A stretch of 35,807 nucleotides of DNA from Gammaproteobacteria bacterium (GTDB lineage Bacteria; Pseudomonadota; Gammaproteobacteria; SZUA-140): the NCBI GenBank assembly GCA_026982565.1, contig JALSGV010000184.1, positions 1 to 35,807 of the forward strand. Reading direction: 5' to 3'. The position numbers and the translations under genes are program-made. Under the pieces are notes generated by a model. That model did no database searches. It had not been told where the DNA came from and worked only from the letters and a program-made list of their open reading frames with translations. Below, in pieces: positions 34,601 to 35,807 of this stretch (positions are counted from its first letter, which is position 1; each line of letters opens with the position of its first letter).

Positions 34601-34798
34601 GCTGATGGTGCCGAATGGATCCTGCGCCTCGACCAGGGGCTAGGCTATTGGCGAGTGAAGCATGGCGAGAAAGCCTCCTTTCGTTTTGATGTCGATGGCA
34701 AGAGACAGGCACAGGTTCTGCGCGAGCTGAATCTCAAGGTCCTGGGGCAAAGCCAGCATTTTGCGACCTATTGGTATAGCGGTATGAGAATGCCCTGA
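28610..34798 (+). CDS. druE: DruE-like giant DUF1998 helicase
   Basis: This 2062-aa protein is a superfamily 2 helicase of the DUF1998 type and matches Druantia DruE in size and order of parts. Motif I is GTGSGKT (128-134), motif II DEAH (261-264), motif III TSAT, motif V MEMGVDIG (from 1065) and motif VI QRAGRAGRRG (from 1091). Zinc-type cysteine clusters occur at 472/475 with 485/488, 587/589/590, and 1382/1385 with 1398/1401. The DUF1998 part has NATGGAGY (from 1607) and cysteines 1635, 1637, 1641 and 1644. About 400 further residues have no recognised domain. DruE is the one protein shared by all Druantia types. Codon use includes more ATA and AGA/AGG than in the methyltransferase. It is the last gene of the operon, and its start overlaps the DruH-like stop. 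Confidence 0.8.
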   Translation: MSMRYGEIIQHLQRSATRAILGLQGVRNEALREYLQDIYQRFPGKPGSLLADPVFEATFGWKEADVDMAGLSGDLLHPSLVQALASPPRALEEEYAFPLNRRPYRHQLEAWRALIEGKPPRSVLVSSGTGSGKTECFLIPILDDLARASDGGKRRLTGVQALFLYPLNALIKSQKDRLAAWTEPFGGTLRWCLYNRDTQEHAPPQRQQEFRSEVKGRDVLRADPPPILVTNATMLEYMLVRRVDRPIIDQSQGKLKWIVIDEAHSYLGSQAAELALLLRRVLLAFGCTPGEVHFVATSATIGGERGRSELQAFLADIAGVDTSRVSVILGEREVPPLPEPLAEHHEPLPPSKQLQEMDPRSRFKVLAMNPVARRICARLAQGSIRLSDVAAYLGGDGGDAQHNRALELLELCSDACGESGEPFLPLRAHLFQRVQPGLWSCANGECSGRKGTALEDKAWHFGAVFSGRREKCPHCGFPVFEVLQCNLCGQEVLEAEEVHVDASVLLSPRRETQEEDEFLLDLDVAEMSDDETLEGQGVSSQGLKRLLVPATGAQCQERLSREGLLNGEGSVIDVGLQIPDEDGRLTCPCCGAREGKSSDDTFFRSMRLGAPFLLQTAIPELLRHLPPMATRVSQPPVPLEGRRLLAFTDSRQGTARIAARLQQESERNYVRSLLYHRLAQLGGEQDHAAIAALQNKVEELERYASQSPVLREVYEGKKKELDALLAQSPGVMSWDDALNYLLGNIGFINHLLPSLRELITSRLDDRQLAMLCLWREFMLRPRRQFSVEGLGLIRLAYPAIERLKGVPPVLMRYSVGESEWHDLLRVVLDIHVRGWRAVSIPQDILRWTGNIIVTRVILPPGKEKTDRTQQAWPSIYRQGGHRSGLVRLIAHAFHLDPEASQSRAEIEEILLAIWDALKNVLTVDNRGNYVLDMPRQVSIAAVHKAWLCPVTRRLLPVTFRGITPYLTPTADGRLARCIEVEMPRLPEPFWGGDRDAGLAWLESDERVIHLRHLGCWGDLNDRIAAFADYFRAVEHSAQIDSRLLTQREEMFKEGRINFLSCSTTMEMGVDIGGLTAVAMNNVPPHPANFLQRAGRAGRRGEQRALSFTLCKSNPQGEAVFGNPLWAFTTTLRVPQVSMQSRRIVQRHVNSLMLSRFFAQCIDEDVYRLQCGWFFLGSDDGRISSPASRFIAWCRSQAIDDDNENLLVLLVRGSVLDGVPLEQIFEEAALDMERVRAAWRAEYDALERNLEELKTTRGNSKPEKAVSIQRDRLSREYLLSELATRGFLPGYGFPNGVVNLVTTTLDDLGSKSRNGEEREGNAAMSHGFPSRPIHQALRDYAPGMDITLDGRVFHCGGVTLNWHLPAHLEAGQEIQAISWIWRCVECNGSGTRLYMPDRCPLCGASELKVYEYLQPAGFAVDIRSRPHNNINIQKYVPVCDPFISAQGADWMSLPDPALGRYRHSMNGHLFHRSEGVHGKGYSLCLRCGRADSTTEDGMTPDTLKRHKRLRGGRNDDNEKYCPGYEEGAVKDGILLGASLYTDVFELQLKHPSSSKYASRVQAYSIAVALRRALCRSIGVEEDEIGIHTAKEPGPSGDERVYSIYLYDNATGGAGYVALMGTALDVLLTDVTRLLACQCDKACQSCLLMHDTQYHVDLLDRKAALKFLDEDFLTALRLPDSLLAFGKETRLELEPLALALQRELQRHSAEEIRFYLGGKAESWEPLLWYRHFDMARFSRMNMRTTFIVQGDVLEDLENSQADEMAAIVEVSGGQLWRVKKPAVAQNGMPMVLEVVGKDSILRWASTVEDAAIPSPAWGGGSQGARYVLGEADRQGAQYPDDVSQVPPSQLRRSYPGLIELVIRNELNGEACSFGERACRFISDSDDTVREYALRGNLISSIVYSDRYLLSPLTLVLLRSFLGEIAGKMGCVDHTTQIEVVTEKQSINEPRTPYQIFHNWQDGNARRKVFYELFGDIGPCKLEERDKSQVPHARLLTVSWADGAEWILRLDQGLGYWRVKHGEKASFRFDVDGKRQAQVLRELNLKVLGQSQHFATYWYSGMRMP

Positions 34799-34838
34799 AA
34801 TGCTACTACCAACTTGGCGAAATAAATCATGGGGCAAC

Positions 34839-34858
34839 AATGGGGGTAACCCCATTTT
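34839..34858 (+). terminator. Weak terminator-like hairpin after the operon
   Basis: AATGGGG (34839-34845), loop GTAA, then CCCCATT (34850-34856) and two more T residues form a 7-bp stem 41 bp after the last stop codon. The T tract is short, so termination may be weak or partly Rho-dependent. The AATGGG half resembles the operator half-site near 6689, which may be coincidence. Confidence 0.4.
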
Positions 34859-34900
34859 AATGGGTAAAAATTTACAGTATAATAAGCTAGTTAAGTTTGT

Positions 34901-34922
34901 TGTTCGAATCCTCTCGGGGCCA
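34901..34922 (+). other. tRNA 3'-end-like fragment at the right island edge
   Basis: GTTCGAATCCTCTC followed by GGGGCCA looks like the T-loop, T-stem 3' half and acceptor end of a tRNA (the T-arm of proline tRNAs has this form). The bases before it (TTTGTT) do not pair with the CCTCT half, so no full tRNA gene is present here. Displaced tRNA 3' ends are typical of islands inserted at tRNA genes. Nothing upstream of position 1 is visible to test for the intact gene. Confidence 0.35.
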
Positions 34923-35108
34923 CTCACTGCGTTCGTGTCCCGCCCACACTTCGGATTTCCGGCCCCTCCGGGGTGTTCGCCGAGCTGCGTTCGTCCACTG
35001 GACGAACGGTCTCGACTCACCCTCTCGGGCGCGCCACTCACCTCGCCCGTCTTTTTCCGCTGGAGCGGCCCCCGGCCGCGAACGTCTCTGGTTTTCAACA
35101 TCGCTGCG
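34914..35108. repeat. Right copy of island-flanking direct repeat
   Basis: This matches 1-198 in direct orientation, from TCGGGG to ATCGCTGCG, with scattered substitutions and small indels. The internal tandem unit recurs at 35025 (TCGGGCGCGCCACTCA), 111 bp after the first. The two copies bracket all eleven defence genes, giving an island of about 34.7 kb. Divergence between copies suggests the insertion or duplication is not recent. Confidence 0.8.
34988..35008. repeat. 21-bp palindrome in right flanking repeat
   Basis: CGTTCGTCC-ACT-GGACGAACG is identical to the palindrome at 78-98. Preservation of both 9-bp arms in both otherwise divergent repeats points to selection, possibly for binding of a recombinase or other protein. 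Confidence 0.6.
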
Positions 35109-35199
35109 GATCGGGAGGGTAGCCCTTGCATCCGTAAACCGCTACGAGCAGCTCCGTAGACACGAAAAGATGAGAGCCAGATGCGTAGCTGATAAGCGG
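35109..35199. other. Short spacer between flanking repeat and CRISPR remnant
   Basis: No gene or clear leader-type AT-rich sequence is seen. The position one period (61 bp) upstream of the first repeat holds no CRISPR repeat. Confidence 0.4.
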
Positions 35200-35289
35200 A
35201 TCTTCACCGCACCCGCGGGGATCGACCCGAAAAGCTCTCTTTTTCCCATTGTCCACGTAAGTCTCCCCCGCACCCGCGGGGATGAACCG
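35200..35289. CRISPR. Two-repeat type I-E-like CRISPR remnant
   Basis: Two 29-nt repeats (35200-35228 and 35261-35289) share the hairpin core CGCACCCGCGGGGAT and match at about 23 of 29 positions. They are 61 bp apart, leaving a 32-nt spacer (35229-35260). Repeat length, spacer length, the central palindrome and the GATGAACCG end are all typical of type I-E arrays. The first copy is degenerate toward both ends, as last repeats often are, which would place the array's old leader to the right on the reverse strand. No third repeat follows at 35322 and no cas gene is in the window. It is probably a decayed array fragment. Confidence 0.7.
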
Positions 35290-35538
35290 GCAGTAATCCG
35301 AGAAGAATGGCAGCCAATTCGATCATGCCTGGTTATTCAGAACGACGCTCGCCGGGCGTGGAAAATTGGGGATACCCGCCTGGTTACGGGACTGAAAGAA
35401 AGCCGCGAGTCGGAGGCTGGACGGCCGGGAGTGGATGGAATGGCCGGCCGCCAATAATGCAAGCCTCAATAGTCGAAGTTTATGGGGTTCAGTCTGGGTT
35501 TGTCGTTACAGGTGTTGCCTGTTATCCAAGCGACACCT
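35290..35538. other. Intergenic stretch with no supported gene
   Basis: Frames of up to about 185 codons cross this region, but they begin inside the flanking repeat or span the CRISPR remnant and lack ribosome binding sites. No promoter, RNA gene or mobile element end is recognised. Confidence 0.5.
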
Positions 35539-35651
35539 GTCATTTCGGGCGCAGTGAGAAATGACAGGTAAGTGTGGCGACACGGGCAAGGAGGTGCGGC
35601 GGGGATGACATTACCCCTGTCATTCCGAGCGAAGCGAGGAATCTTGGGGCA
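35539..35651. repeat. Intergenic repeat, first copy
   Basis: This unit starts GTCATTTCGGGCGCAGTGAG and ends TTGGGGCA. It contains the inverted pair CATTTC/GAAATG and the segment TCATTCCGAGCGAAGCGAGG, a common form of bacterial interspersed palindromic repeat. A second copy begins 156 bp downstream. Confidence 0.75.
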
Positions 35652-35694
35652 GTGGGGCAGGATTTCTCCCTTCGGTCGAAATGACAACGTTTCT

Positions 35695-35807
35695 GTCATG
35701 CCGGGCGCAGTGAGAAATGACAGGGAAGTGTGGCGACACGGGCAAGGAGAGGCAGTGGGGATGACATTACCCCTGTCATTTCGGGCGCAGCGAGAAATCC
35801 TGGGGCA
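35695..35807. repeat. Intergenic repeat, second copy, at window end
   Basis: This repeats 35539-35651 in direct orientation, with shared internal sequence AAGTGTGGCGACACGGGCAA and GGGATGACATTACCCCTGTC. It reaches the last base of the window, so the tandem may continue. Between the copies (35652-35694) lies a linker with another GTCGAAATGAC element. Confidence 0.75.

Noticed and set aside
34897-35457. Plus-strand open frame of 186 codons
   Set aside because: It runs through the flanking repeat and the CRISPR remnant with no ribosome site, so it is not a gene.

Overview
The window is a GC-rich accessory region, probably from a gammaproteobacterium. That guess rests on base composition, a type I-E-like CRISPR remnant and the style of the intergenic repeats, and it is low confidence. 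Almost all of it (about 347-34798) is one anti-phage defence island of eleven genes. Five are large helicase/ATPase genes, one is an adenine-type DNA methyltransferase, one is a phospholipase D-type nuclease-fold protein, one is a small winged-helix regulator, and three are large proteins of uncertain function. No integrase, transposase or housekeeping gene is visible.

Layout. Positions 1-198 carry an imperfect copy of a roughly 200-bp repeat whose partner lies at 34914-35108, so the island sits between direct repeats. A leftward three-gene operon (6560 to 347) encodes an unrecognised 444-aa protein, a two-HKD PLD-family protein and a SNF2-type ATPase, joined by 4-nt and 1-nt overlaps. The divergent intergenic region (6561-6710) has -10 boxes almost touching both start codons, and a palindrome covering the rightward -10. 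Rightward from 6711 come a winged-HTH regulator, a 1734-aa DEAD/DEAH helicase with a DUF1998 domain and a nuclease-like tail, a DrmD-like SNF2 helicase, a DrmMI-like methyltransferase, an Upf1-like helicase with a Vsr/DUF559-like tail, a 902-aa protein ending in a DUF2325-like domain, a DruH-like protein, and a 2062-aa DruE-like DUF1998 helicase ending at 34798. All these genes overlap or nearly touch, except for a 38-bp gap before the DruH-like gene.

Interpretation (inference). The rightward operon looks like a fusion of a class 1 DISARM-like core (DUF1998 helicase, DrmD, DrmMI) with a type III Druantia-like pair (DruH, DruE), joined by a helicase-nuclease and a repeat-rich protein. The methyltransferase would mark self DNA, the helicases would sense or translocate on unmodified or invading DNA, and the PLD protein and the two PD-(D/E)XK-like tails are candidate effectors. 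The winged-HTH protein probably represses its own operon by binding the palindrome over its -10 box. Codon use becomes richer in ATA and AGA/AGG toward the Druantia-like end, in keeping with separate ancestry.

Downstream of 34798 are a weak terminator-like hairpin, a fragment resembling the 3' end of a tRNA, the right-hand repeat, a two-repeat/one-spacer type I-E-like CRISPR remnant (35200-35289) and a duplicated intergenic repeat running off the window end. No protein gene is supported after 34798.
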